Below are positions 29,084 through 37,653 of a stretch of 64,000 bases of DNA, piece after piece. Within the stretch, counting starts at the first letter, position 1. Each line of letters starts with the position of its first letter. This DNA comes from Nitrosomonadales bacterium (GTDB taxonomy: Bacteria > Pseudomonadota > Gammaproteobacteria > Burkholderiales > Gallionellaceae): the NCBI GenBank assembly GCA_016177795.1, contig JACOUM010000007.1, positions 240,370 to 304,369 of the forward strand, read 5' to 3'. Below the pieces are notes generated by a model. It did not search any database. It saw only the letters and a program-made list of their open reading frames with translations, and was not told the origin of the DNA. The position numbers and the translations under genes were made by a program.

Positions 29084-29228
29084 TAGGTTGGGTTATAACC
29101 ATCGACTTGGCTGGCGTCTTTTGGCAGCCTAGTCGAATGGCTAGTCATTGCATCAGGCCGAGGGGCGTAACCCAACACATGATTAAAACACCGTTGGGTT
29201 ACGCGGCAGAGCCGCTAACCCAACCTAC
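29084..29228. repeat. Composite repeat: GTAGGTTGGGTTA inverted repeat enclosing REP copy 2
   Basis: The 177-base tpx-gcvPB spacer is occupied by perfect outer arms GTAGGTTGGGTTA (29084-29096) and TAACCCAACCTAC (29216-29228), with a second internal CGTAACCCAAC / GTTGGGTTACG pair. Nested inside is the REP-like unit at 29103-29160 (TTGGCTGGCG hairpin then TAGTCGAATGGCTAGT), shared with 53073-53133 and, reversed, 9394-9454. Arms like the outer ones are common in environmental proteobacterial and cyanobacterial spacers. Confidence 0.8.
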
Positions 29229-29246
29229 AAAACCGAGGTTGTATTA

Positions 29247-30707
29247 ATGTTAATTTTTGAACGCTCCCATCCCGGCCGCCGCAACGCGGCACAGACTCCC
29301 CATCACGCCGCCACAGCCAGCGGTATTCCGACCGCGCTGCTGCGCCAGGATAAACCGCTGCTGCCGGAAGCCTCGGAGATGGACGTGGTGCGCCACTACA
29401 CGGGGCTATCGCAGAAGAATTTTTCCATCGACACGCACTTCTATCCGCTCGGCTCCTGCACCATGAAATACAACCCGCGCGCCTGCAACACGCTGGCCAT
29501 GCTGCCGAACTTCCTCGCGCGCCATCCGCTCGCACCGGAAGCCACCGGGCAGGGCGTGCTGGCCTGCCTGTATGACCTGCAGGAAATATTGAAAGACGTC
29601 ACCGGCATGGCGGGTGTTTCGCTGATGCCGATGGCCGGCGCGCAGGGCGAATTCGCGGGCATCGCGATGATCCGCGCCTATCACGACGCGCGCGGCGACA
29701 AGACACGCAGCGAAATCATCGTGCCGGACGCGGCGCACGGCACCAACCCGGCGACCGCCGTGATGTGCGGCTACACCGTGAAGGAGATTCCGACTGACGC
29801 GAACGGCGACGTCGACCTCGACGCGCTGCGCGCCGCCGTCGGCCCGCAGACCGCCGGGCTGATGCTGACCAATCCGTCCACATTGGGCGTATTCGAAAAA
29901 CGTATCACCGACATCCAGAAGATCATCCACGACGCGGGCGGCCTGCTGTATTACGACGGTGCGAACCTCAACGCGATCCTCGGCAAGGTCAAGCCCGGCG
30001 ACATGGGCTTCGACGTGATCCACATGAATTTGCACAAGACCTTCTCCACGCCGCACGGCGGCGGCGGGCCGGGCGCGGGCGCGGTGGGCGTGGCGCAACG
30101 CCTGCTGCCGTTCCTGCCGCTGCCGGTAGTCGCGAAGGAAGGCGACGCCTATCGCTGCCTCACCGAAAAAGACCTGCCGCAATCCATCGGCCACCTGTCC
30201 GCCTTCAGCGGCAACATCGGCATCCTGCTGCGCGCCTACGTGTACGCGCGCATGCTCGGCGCGGAAGGCATGCACCGCGTCGCGGAATTCGCCACGCTCA
30301 ACGCCAACTACCTGATGGCGGAGCTGCACAAGGCCGGCTTCACCGTCGCCTTCCCGCAGCGCCGCGCGAGCCACGAATTCATCGTGTCGATGAAGCCGCT
30401 CAAGGACGCCACCGGCATCTCCGCGATGGACGTGGCGAAGCGCCTGCTCGACAAGGGCTTCCATCCGCCCACCACCTACTTCCCGATGCTGGTGCCGGAG
30501 TGCCTGCTGATCGAGCCGACCGAGACCGAATCGAAAGAGACGCTCGACGCCTTCGTCAGCGCGATGAAGGAGATCCGCGACGAGGCACAAGCAACGCCGG
30601 AACTGGTGAAGGGTGCGCCGCACACCATGCCGGTACGCCGGCTCGATGACGTCAAAGCAGCACGCGAACTTGACCTGGCCTGGAAGCCAAGCGCACATGT
30701 GTCATGA
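29247..30707 (+). CDS. gcvPB: Glycine dehydrogenase (decarboxylating) subunit 2
   Basis: A 486-residue C-terminal-half P protein that carries PLP. The PLP lysine is K264 in [57 protein letters not shown] and [13 protein letters not shown] are characteristic. It forms the heterotetramer with GcvPA, feeding aminomethyl groups to GcvH. The L protein (lpd) is not in the operon, as is common because it is shared with other complexes. Confidence 0.97.
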   Translation: MLIFERSHPGRRNAAQTPHHAATASGIPTALLRQDKPLLPEASEMDVVRHYTGLSQKNFSIDTHFYPLGSCTMKYNPRACNTLAMLPNFLARHPLAPEATGQGVLACLYDLQEILKDVTGMAGVSLMPMAGAQGEFAGIAMIRAYHDARGDKTRSEIIVPDAAHGTNPATAVMCGYTVKEIPTDANGDVDLDALRAAVGPQTAGLMLTNPSTLGVFEKRITDIQKIIHDAGGLLYYDGANLNAILGKVKPGDMGFDVIHMNLHKTFSTPHGGGGPGAGAVGVAQRLLPFLPLPVVAKEGDAYRCLTEKDLPQSIGHLSAFSGNIGILLRAYVYARMLGAEGMHRVAEFATLNANYLMAELHKAGFTVAFPQRRASHEFIVSMKPLKDATGISAMDVAKRLLDKGFHPPTTYFPMLVPECLLIEPTETESKETLDAFVSAMKEIRDEAQATPELVKGAPHTMPVRRLDDVKAARELDLAWKPSAHVS

Positions 30708-30755
30708 CTTTGATATGTCTTCTTTGACTGAAGCAATTCGAATTCGCGGCGATGT

Positions 30756-30783
30756 TTGTCATTTAGCATGTTACCGGTATAAT
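30756..30783 (+). promoter_or_regulatory. Promoter of tRNA-Phe
   Basis: TTGTCA (30756-30761), a 16-base spacer and a perfect TATAAT (30778-30783), followed by a GC-rich discriminator GCGCGGC. Such discriminators are typical of stable-RNA promoters under stringent control. It lies 57 bases upstream of the mature tRNA 5' end. Confidence 0.82.
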
Positions 30784-30839
30784 GCGCGGCTTCCAAAGCT
30801 GGCCGGTTCATTCGGCCAGTGTGATGATGCAGAAAAAAT

Positions 30840-30915
<76 letters not shown>

Positions 30916-30965
30916 AATTATCAGGGTTGCAGCGATGCAGCCCTTTTATTTTTCCGTCAAACCCT

Positions 30966-32615
30966 ATGTCCAATCAAGTGAATGACAGCGTCGCGCCAGA
31001 CACGCCCGCACCCGTAGCGGACGCTATCATCGCGCGCGAGGTCAAACGCCGCCGCACCTTCGCGATCATCTCCCATCCTGACGCGGGCAAGACCACGCTC
31101 ACCGAAAAACTGCTGCTGTTCGGCGGCGCGATCCAGATGGCGGGCACGGTCAAGGCGCGTAAGAGTGGCCGCCATGCGACCTCCGACTGGCTGGAGATCG
31201 AGAAGCAGCGCGGCATCTCGGTGGCCAGCTCGGTGATGCAGTTCACCTACGACGATTGCGTCATCAACCTGCTCGACACGCCCGGCCACCAAGATTTTTC
31301 CGAGGACACCTACCGCGTGCTGACGGCGGTGGACGCGGCGGTGATGGTGGTGGACGCGGCCAAGGGCGTGGAAGCGCAGACCATCAAGCTGCTCGAAGTG
31401 TGCCGTCTGCGCAACACGCCGATCATCACCTTCATCAACAAGATGGACCGCGAGGTGCGCGAACCGCTGGAGGTGCTGGACGAAATCGAGTCGGTGCTTA
31501 AAATCAAATGCGCGCCGGTGACTTGGCCGATCGGCATGGGCAAACGCTTTCAGGGCGTGTATCACTTGCTGAATGACGAAGTGCTGCGTTTTTTGCCTGG
31601 CGAAGCGAAAGCCAACCAGGAAGTCGAAGTGCTGAAAGGCCCGCAAATCGAACAGCTCGCACAGCAATGCCCAAGCGAGATGCAGACCATGCGCGACGAA
31701 ACCGAATTAGTCGCGGGTGCAGGCGCGTCATTCGACCTGCAGGAGTTTTTGCGCGGCCAGCAAACCCCAGTGTTCTTCGGCTCCGGGATCAACAACTTCG
31801 GCGTGCGCGAAGTGCTGCGCGCGCTGGTGAACTGGGCGCCTGCGCCGCTGCCGCGCGCCACCGATGTGCGCATGGTGCAACCCACCGAACCGGCCTTCAC
31901 CGGTTTCGTGTTCAAGATCCAGGCCAACATGGATCCGAACCACCGCGACCGCATCGCCTTCCTGCGCGTGTGTTCCGGCCGCTACACCTCGGGCATGAAA
32001 GTCAAGCATCGCCGCACCGGCAAGGAAATGAAGCTGGCGAATGCCGTCACTTTCATGGCCAACGAACGCATGCGCATGGACGAGGCCTATGCGGGCGACA
32101 TCATCGGCGTGCACAACCACGGCCAGTTGCAGATCGGCGACGTGCTCACCGAAGGCGAGGCGCTCACCTTCAAGGGCATCCCCTACTTCGCACCGGAACT
32201 GTTCAGCCGCGCGCGCCTGCGCGATCCGATGAAAGCCAAGCAGTTGCAGAAAGGCCTGCGCCAACTCGGCGAAGAAGGCGCGGTGCAGGTATTCGAACCG
32301 CTGGTGGACAACACGCCGCTGATCGGCGCGGTCGGGCAGTTGCAGTTCGAGGTGGTCGAGCATCGCCTGAAATCCGAATACGGCGTGGACGCGGTATTCG
32401 AGCGCGCCGGCATCCACACCGCGCGCTGGGTGACCTGCCCTGACGCGAATCATCTCAACGAATTCATCAAGGCCAATCAGGGACGTCTGGCGAAAGATGT
32501 GGACGGCAACTACGCCTATCTCGCCGACACCGGCGTGAACCTGCGCCTTGCTCAGGAACGCTGGCCGAAAGTGCAGTTCCACGCCACGCGCGAACACGGC
32601 CAGCAACTTGGCTGA
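30966..32615 (+). CDS. prfC: Peptide chain release factor 3
   Basis: A 549-residue translational GTPase that recycles RF1/RF2 from the ribosome. G1 [18 protein letters not shown], the [12 protein letters not shown] switch region, G3 [16 protein letters not shown] and G4 FINKMDRE are intact, and the sequence matches RF3 rather than EF-G or TypA. The ATG at 30966 is chosen by homology; a 13-codon upstream extension to 30927 would run into the tRNA leader. Together with prfA, prmC and arfB this makes four termination or rescue genes within 13 kb. Confidence 0.96.
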   Translation: MSNQVNDSVAPDTPAPVADAIIAREVKRRRTFAIISHPDAGKTTLTEKLLLFGGAIQMAGTVKARKSGRHATSDWLEIEKQRGISVASSVMQFTYDDCVINLLDTPGHQDFSEDTYRVLTAVDAAVMVVDAAKGVEAQTIKLLEVCRLRNTPIITFINKMDREVREPLEVLDEIESVLKIKCAPVTWPIGMGKRFQGVYHLLNDEVLRFLPGEAKANQEVEVLKGPQIEQLAQQCPSEMQTMRDETELVAGAGASFDLQEFLRGQQTPVFFGSGINNFGVREVLRALVNWAPAPLPRATDVRMVQPTEPAFTGFVFKIQANMDPNHRDRIAFLRVCSGRYTSGMKVKHRRTGKEMKLANAVTFMANERMRMDEAYAGDIIGVHNHGQLQIGDVLTEGEALTFKGIPYFAPELFSRARLRDPMKAKQLQKGLRQLGEEGAVQVFEPLVDNTPLIGAVGQLQFEVVEHRLKSEYGVDAVFERAGIHTARWVTCPDANHLNEFIKANQGRLAKDVDGNYAYLADTGVNLRLAQERWPKVQFHATREHGQQLG

Positions 32616-32759
32616 ATGCCCCTTCAGGAAAGTTTGCCGAAATAATCCTAAAAACCGCCATCGGCGGAAAATGTCATTTTATTTCGACGCGTTGGGTTGC
32701 TCTTGTAGGACCATATCGATTGAGGTAGTGTCCACACAGGCAATCTTGTGCAGTCCGAT

Positions 32760-33845
32760 ATGGCCCAACTCGAAATCAGAAATGTCACGCGCCGCTTCGG
32801 CGATTTCGTCGCGGTGGACAATGTCAGCCTGAATATCGAGGCGGGCGAGTTTTTCACCCTGCTCGGCCCCTCCGGCTGCGGCAAGACCACCATCCTGCGC
32901 ATGATCGCCGGTTTCGATCTGCCCGACGCCGGACAGATACTGCTCGATGGCAAGGACCTCGCCGACACTCCCGCAGAAAAACGCCCGGTGCATACCGTGT
33001 TCCAGAGCTATGCGCTGTTCCCGCACATGACAGTAGCCGAGAATGTCGCCTTTCCGCTCAAGATGGCGCGCCGCCCGGCGGCCGAGATCGCCGGCATGAC
33101 GCGCGGCATCCTGCGGCAGGTGCACCTGACCGACAAAGCCGACACCTATCCGCATGAACTGTCCGGCGGGCAGAAGCAGCGCGTTGCGCTGGCGCGCGGG
33201 CTGGTCAACCGGCCGCGCCTGCTGCTGCTCGACGAACCGCTCGGCGCGCTGGACGCCAAGCTGCGCGAGGAAATGCAGGTGGAACTGATCAACCTGCAAC
33301 GCGAGATCGGCGTGACTTTTGTCTTCGTTACCCATGCCCAGGTCGAGGCGCTGGCGCTGGCGCACCGCATCGCGGTGATGGATCAGGGCAGAGTGGAGCA
33401 GGTGGACGAGCCGGCCAGGCTTTACGGCTTTCCGCAAACCCGTTTTGTCGCCGACTTCATCGGCCATATCAACCAGCTCGAAGCGCAGGTGTTGGAATCC
33501 AGCCACGGCCATCTGCGCCTGGCGGTCGCCGGTCTGGGCGAGATCATCGCGCCGCCGCTGAAGGATGCCGCGGTCGGCGCCAAGGGCGTGTTTGCGATAC
33601 GCCCCGAACAGGTGCGCATCGGCGTGCATGGCGAACTGGCCGAATTAAAGAATCACTTTTCCGGCGTGGTGCGCAACCTGCTGTATCGCGGCGAGGTCAG
33701 CGTGTACAAGGTCGAGCTGGCCAACGGCGCGCTGATCGAAGCGCTGCTGCCCAATTCCGCGCCGGGCAAAGCCGAATTGTTCAAGGTCGGCGATGCGGTC
33801 AAGCTGGGCTGGCGCCACGATGCGGGGATGTTTTTGCGTGACTGA
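32760..33845 (+). CDS. potA: Polyamine ABC transporter ATP-binding protein
   Basis: A 361-residue ATPase of the PotA/PotG type. Walker A GPSGCGKTT is at 36-44, Q-loop Q82, LSGGQ at 134-138, Walker B LLLLDEP at 154-160 and a TOBE domain from about residue 270. The MAQLEIRNVTRRFGDFVAVD start is typical. The ATG at 32760 is favoured over an in-frame GTG at 32748. It heads a four-gene overlapping transport operon that imports putrescine or spermidine. The exact substrate cannot be set from sequence alone. Confidence 0.93.
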   Translation: MAQLEIRNVTRRFGDFVAVDNVSLNIEAGEFFTLLGPSGCGKTTILRMIAGFDLPDAGQILLDGKDLADTPAEKRPVHTVFQSYALFPHMTVAENVAFPLKMARRPAAEIAGMTRGILRQVHLTDKADTYPHELSGGQKQRVALARGLVNRPRLLLLDEPLGALDAKLREEMQVELINLQREIGVTFVFVTHAQVEALALAHRIAVMDQGRVEQVDEPARLYGFPQTRFVADFIGHINQLEAQVLESSHGHLRLAVAGLGEIIAPPLKDAAVGAKGVFAIRPEQVRIGVHGELAELKNHFSGVVRNLLYRGEVSVYKVELANGALIEALLPNSAPGKAELFKVGDAVKLGWRHDAGMFLRD

Positions 33846-34749
33846 GTCCCTGCGCAAATCTACCCCCGCCGCGCGCCTGAACAGGTATCTGGTAGGCGGC
33901 CCGCCGTTCCTGTTCCTGCTGCTGTTTTTCGTTGTCCCCGGCTTCATCATGGTGCTTGCCTCGTTCCGTTATCCCGGCGAGTTCGGCGGGCTGGCGCCGC
34001 TCAGTGCTGCCGACCCGAACATCTTGCAGGGCTTGACGCTGGAAACCTACCGGTTCTTTTTCAGCGACCCGATCTACAGCCAGGTGTTCGTCAAATCAAT
34101 CTTCATGGCGCTCGCCACCACGCTGATCTGCCTGACCATGGCTTATCCGCTGGCATTGCTGATCGCGCGCAGCCCGAAAAAAAGCCGCGACCTGATGGTG
34201 CTGCTGGTGATTCTGCCGTTCGCCAGCAATTTCCTGATCCGCGTCTATGCCTGGATGATCGTGCTCGGCCCGCAATCGGCGCTGAGCCAACTGGTCAACG
34301 GCTTGCTGCAAGGGCTCGGCATGGAGCCGGTGCGCCTGCTGTTTTCGCCGTTCGCCGTGCTGGTCGCGATGGTGTACGTGCACCTGCCGTTCATGGTGCT
34401 GCCGCTGTACACCAACCTGGAGAAGCACGACCCGGCGCTGCTCGATGCCGCACAGGATCTGGGAGCTTCCGCCTGGCAGCGTTTCTGGCGCGTGACCTTC
34501 CCGCTGTCGCTGCCGGGGATATTCTCCGGCTCCGCGCTGGTATTCATCCCGGTGCTCGGCATGTTCGCCGTCCCCGACATTCTCGGCGGCACCGGCGACA
34601 TGCTGATCGGCAACCTGATCAAGGAACAGTTCCTCGGCACGCGCGACTGGCCGTTCGGTTCCACGCTGTCGATCATGCTGACTATCGCAGTGCTGCTGAT
34701 CGCATGGTTTGCCGCGAAGCTTGCGGGAAGGCGGGGCAGCTATGCGTAG
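33838..34749 (+). CDS. potB: Polyamine ABC transporter permease 1 (PotB/PotH type)
   Basis: A 303-residue inner-membrane permease with about six helices and the EAA loop DAAQDLGASAWQRFWRVTFPLSLPG that contacts the ATPase. GTG at 33838, inside the end of potA (8-base overlap), is the likely start; earlier in-frame codons would overlap potA more deeply. FRYPGEFGGLAPL and VRLLFSPFAVLVAMVYVHLPFMVLPLYTNL are characteristic of the PotB/PotH family. Confidence 0.91.
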   Translation: MTESLRKSTPAARLNRYLVGGPPFLFLLLFFVVPGFIMVLASFRYPGEFGGLAPLSAADPNILQGLTLETYRFFFSDPIYSQVFVKSIFMALATTLICLTMAYPLALLIARSPKKSRDLMVLLVILPFASNFLIRVYAWMIVLGPQSALSQLVNGLLQGLGMEPVRLLFSPFAVLVAMVYVHLPFMVLPLYTNLEKHDPALLDAAQDLGASAWQRFWRVTFPLSLPGIFSGSALVFIPVLGMFAVPDILGGTGDMLIGNLIKEQFLGTRDWPFGSTLSIMLTIAVLLIAWFAAKLAGRRGSYA

Positions 34750-35518
34750 GGGAATGGGGCTGTGGGCGGCGGCGCTGGCGGTGTACGCCTTCCTCTATGT
34801 GCCGCTCGCCATCGTGGTCGCCTATTCGTTCAACGATTCGCGCCTGAATGCCGAATGGGTGGGCTTTACCTGGCACTGGTACGACGTGCTGCTGCATGAC
34901 GAGGCGATGCTTGCCGCCGCCGGCAATTCGCTGCTCATCGCGCTGATATCGAGTCTGGTTGCCACGGTGCTCGGCACGATGGCCGGCATCGCGATACACC
35001 GCTACAACCTGAAGTCGCTGACCTTCATGGTGCTGACCCCGGTGGCCATGCCGGAAATCCTGCTCGGCGTGTCACTGCTGCTGTTCTTCATCCAAGTGCT
35101 GAATCTCACGCTCGGCATGCTGTCCATCGTGCTCGCCCACATCACGTTTTCCATCGGCTTCGTCGCGGTGATCGTGCGCGCGCGGCTGGCCGGCATGGAC
35201 GAAAGCATCTTCGAGGCGGCGCGCGACCTCGGCGCATCGCCGTGGGAGACATTCCGTTACATTACTTTTCCGCTGATCCTGCCCGGCGTGGTCGCGGGGT
35301 GGCTGATGGCGTTCACGCTGTCGATCGACGATTTCGTGATCACCTTCTTCACCGCCGGGGTCGGCGTGTCCACCCTGCCGCTGCATATCTACTCGATGAT
35401 CAAGATCGCGGTGACGCCGGAAGTGAATGCGGTGTCCACCTTGCTGATGCTGCTCACGCTGACCATGATCGTGCTGGCCGCGCGCTTCGCGCCGGACGCG
35501 CTGAAGGGGAAGGTATAG
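34742..35518 (+). CDS. potC: Polyamine ABC transporter permease 2 (PotC/PotI type)
   Basis: A 258-residue partner permease with six predicted helices and the EAA motif EAARDLGASPWETFRYITFPLILPG. SFNDSRLNAEWVGFTWHWY and DDFVITFFTAGVGVSTLPL are typical of PotC/PotI. It overlaps potB by 8 bases (start ATG at 34742). Confidence 0.93.
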   Translation: MRRGMGLWAAALAVYAFLYVPLAIVVAYSFNDSRLNAEWVGFTWHWYDVLLHDEAMLAAAGNSLLIALISSLVATVLGTMAGIAIHRYNLKSLTFMVLTPVAMPEILLGVSLLLFFIQVLNLTLGMLSIVLAHITFSIGFVAVIVRARLAGMDESIFEAARDLGASPWETFRYITFPLILPGVVAGWLMAFTLSIDDFVITFFTAGVGVSTLPLHIYSMIKIAVTPEVNAVSTLLMLLTLTMIVLAARFAPDALKGKV

Positions 35519-35520
35519 CG

Positions 35521-36666
35521 ATGCTCAAGAAGAAAAACAATGTCCACGAAATACACGAAATTCGTTTCACGCATTCATGCATGAATCATCGATTTCTTTT
35601 TCGTGTATTTCGTGGACTCATGGCTTTTGTTTTCCTGGTGCAGCTTAACTGCGCCCATGCCGAAGACATGCTGCACCTGTACAACTGGAACAACTACATC
35701 TCCGGGGAGACCATCGCGCGCTTCGAGGCGCAGTGCGGTTGCCGCGTGGAGCAGGACTACTATTCCGACAACGAGGAGATGCTCGCCAAGCTGGCTGCGG
35801 GTGCTGCCGGCTACGACCTGATCGTGCCGACCGGCAATGCGGTGGAAGCGCTGATCCGGCAGAATGCCCTGCGCCCGCTCGACAAGAGCCTGCTGCCCAA
35901 CCTGCACAACATCGACCCGGCCTACCTCAACACCCTGTTCGATCGCGGCAACCGCTATTCGGTACCGTACGCCTACACCCTCACGCTGATCGGCTACAAC
36001 AGCGAGAAAATCCGCGAGCTGGATCTGCCGGTCGATAGTTGGGCGGTGGTCTTCGAGCCGCGCTATCTGGAAAAACTGAAAGGGCGCGTCACCGTGCTCG
36101 ACAGCCAGCGCGAATTGCTGGCGGCGGCATTGAAGTATCTCGGCTACTCGGTCAACGATACGGATGAAGCGCACTGGAAACAGGCGCGCGACCTGATCAT
36201 CCGCGCCAAGCCGTACTGGGCGGCATTCAACGCATCAAGCTACATCAAGGAGCTGACCGTCGGCAACATCTGGCTGGTGCACGGCTATTCCAACGACATC
36301 TTCCAGGCCGACCTCGATGCACAGAAGGCCGGGCGCGGATTTCGCATCGTCGCCAGCATCCCCGGAGAAGGCGCGGTGCTGGCGCTGGATTCGATGGTGC
36401 TGCACAAATCCGGCCCGCGTCCCGACCTCGCGCACCGCTTCATCGACTTCATGCTCGACGGGCGCAATTCCGCCGAACTGACCAACCTGATCGGCTCGGG
36501 CAATCCCAACCGCGACGCGCTGCAATACATCAGACCGGAAGTCGCGCAGAATCCCGCGGTGTTTCCCGGTAAAGCACAGCAGGCGCGGCTGGAAATGCTG
36601 CGCGATCTGGATCGCCATCAGCGCCGCGTGCTGTCGCGCATCTGGACTGAAATTAAATTAAGATGA
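35521..36666 (+). CDS. potD: Polyamine-binding periplasmic protein (PotD/PotF type)
   Basis: The periplasmic substrate-binding subunit of the polyamine importer. The mature part begins EDMLHLYNWNNYISGETIARF and carries the PotD/PotF fold features YYSDNEEMLAKL and YDLIVPTGNAVEALI. The start is unusual. The frame opens at 35521, 2 bases after potC, but a proper signal peptide is obtained only from the internal ATG at 35581 (MNHRFLFRVFRGLMAFVFLVQ, cleavage after CAHA). The upstream 20 codons and the signal n-region are encoded by a CACGAAA palindromic repeat. Length 381 residues from the first ATG, 361 from the second. Confidence 0.9.
   Translation: MLKKKNNVHEIHEIRFTHSCMNHRFLFRVFRGLMAFVFLVQLNCAHAEDMLHLYNWNNYISGETIARFEAQCGCRVEQDYYSDNEEMLAKLAAGAAGYDLIVPTGNAVEALIRQNALRPLDKSLLPNLHNIDPAYLNTLFDRGNRYSVPYAYTLTLIGYNSEKIRELDLPVDSWAVVFEPRYLEKLKGRVTVLDSQRELLAAALKYLGYSVNDTDEAHWKQARDLIIRAKPYWAAFNASSYIKELTVGNIWLVHGYSNDIFQADLDAQKAGRGFRIVASIPGEGAVLALDSMVLHKSGPRPDLAHRFIDFMLDGRNSAELTNLIGSGNPNRDALQYIRPEVAQNPAVFPGKAQQARLEMLRDLDRHQRRVLSRIWTEIKLR
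35541..35617. repeat. CACGAAA palindromic repeat, copy D (translated)
   Basis: Left arm TGTCCACGAAATACACGAAA (35541-35560), right arm TTTTCGTGTATTTCGTGGAC (35598-35617), loop about 37 bases. Unlike the other copies, it lies within the open reading frame of the polyamine-binding protein and encodes NVHEIHEI on the left and FRVFRG in the signal peptide on the right. Confidence 0.85.
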
Positions 36667-37424
36667 ACAACTGCAACGACCGGACCGGTACCAGAATCAT
36701 GAAACGCCACTTCGCCTTGGGCATATTCCTTTTTTGCTGTTGCGCGCTTCCATCGCAGGGCGGAGAGTTCGATGCGGCGCGCCACAAAATGGTGGAGACA
36801 GTGTTATCCGATACTGCCGCCACCTCTTCATATAGCGGCAGTTCCGCGCTCAGTCCGCGCGTTGTGGCGGCGATGGAGAAAGTGGAGCGCCATCGTTTCG
36901 TGCCTACCGCGCTGACTGCGTTTGCCTACTTCAACCGCCCCCTTCCCATCGGCCACGGGCAGACGATCTCGCAGCCTTTCATCGTGGCACTGATGACCGA
37001 TCTGATGAAGATCGAGGAGGGCGACAGGGTGCTTGAGATCGGCACCGGTTCCGGCTACCAGGCGGCGGTTCTGGCGGAAGTGGCCGGCTCGGTCTACAGC
37101 ATCGAGATCATCGAGCCGCTGGGGAAACAGGCGGGCAAGCTGCTGGAATCGCTCGGTTACCGCAACGTGGAGACGAGGGTGGGCGACGGCTACTATGGCT
37201 GGCCGGAAGCGGCGCCGTTCGACGCAATCATGGTGACCGCCGCCGCAAGCCATGTGCCGCCTCCCCTGATCAGGCAGCTGAAACCGGGCGGCCGCATGGT
37301 GATTCCGCTCGGCACGCAATTCATGACCCAGTACCTGATGCTGGTGGAAAAACGGCAGGACGGCTCGCTGACCACCCGTCAGATCTTGCCGGTGCGGTTT
37401 GTCCCGCTTACCGGCGGCCATTAA
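36663..37424 (+). CDS. pcm: Protein-L-isoaspartate O-methyltransferase with signal peptide
   Basis: A 253-residue PIMT, which repairs isoaspartyl residues using SAM. RHRFVPTALTAFAYFNRPLPIGHGQTISQPFIVALM and VLEIGTGSGYQAAVLAEV (SAM site) are diagnostic, and VPPPLIRQLKPGGRMVIPLG follows. The N-terminus is atypical. From the ATG at 36699 it reads MKRHFALGIFLFCCCALPSQ, a hydrophobic export-type segment, so the enzyme may act in the periplasm or at the membrane. The upstream ATG at 36663 overlaps the potD stop (ATGA). A polar role in the pot operon is not evident. Confidence 0.88.
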   Translation: MNNCNDRTGTRIMKRHFALGIFLFCCCALPSQGGEFDAARHKMVETVLSDTAATSSYSGSSALSPRVVAAMEKVERHRFVPTALTAFAYFNRPLPIGHGQTISQPFIVALMTDLMKIEEGDRVLEIGTGSGYQAAVLAEVAGSVYSIEIIEPLGKQAGKLLESLGYRNVETRVGDGYYGWPEAAPFDAIMVTAAASHVPPPLIRQLKPGGRMVIPLGTQFMTQYLMLVEKRQDGSLTTRQILPVRFVPLTGGH

Positions 37425-37653
37425 TGGGTGCCTCCCAAAATCCAGATTTGCGAGCATCCGCTACGCGGATTGCCTGCTTAAACCTCTTCATCCCAACTGC
37501 TGTGTTGCAGAAAAAATTTAGTTTCGGCCAACCTAAAGGTTACCCTTCACTGAAACTTCGTTTTCTTGCTTACATATTCCGCATATGTGGCGCTGCAAAA
37601 TTTTTCCCGCGCCTTGCATTTGGGCGAACTCTGAATTTTTAGAGGTACCCATA

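Noticed and set aside
26556..29228. CRISPR-like array in the gcv operon
   Set aside because: Repeats are 19-29 bases in direct tandem or single copies without unique spacers of regular length, and no cas gene is present.
27131..30707. Possible frameshifted single gcvP gene
   Set aside because: The two halves have separate starts with Shine-Dalgarno sites and match the known split GcvPA/GcvPB form.
32660..32680. CCGCC-ATC-GGCGG hairpin after prfC as a terminator
   Set aside because: Only five base pairs and no T-run on the plus strand.
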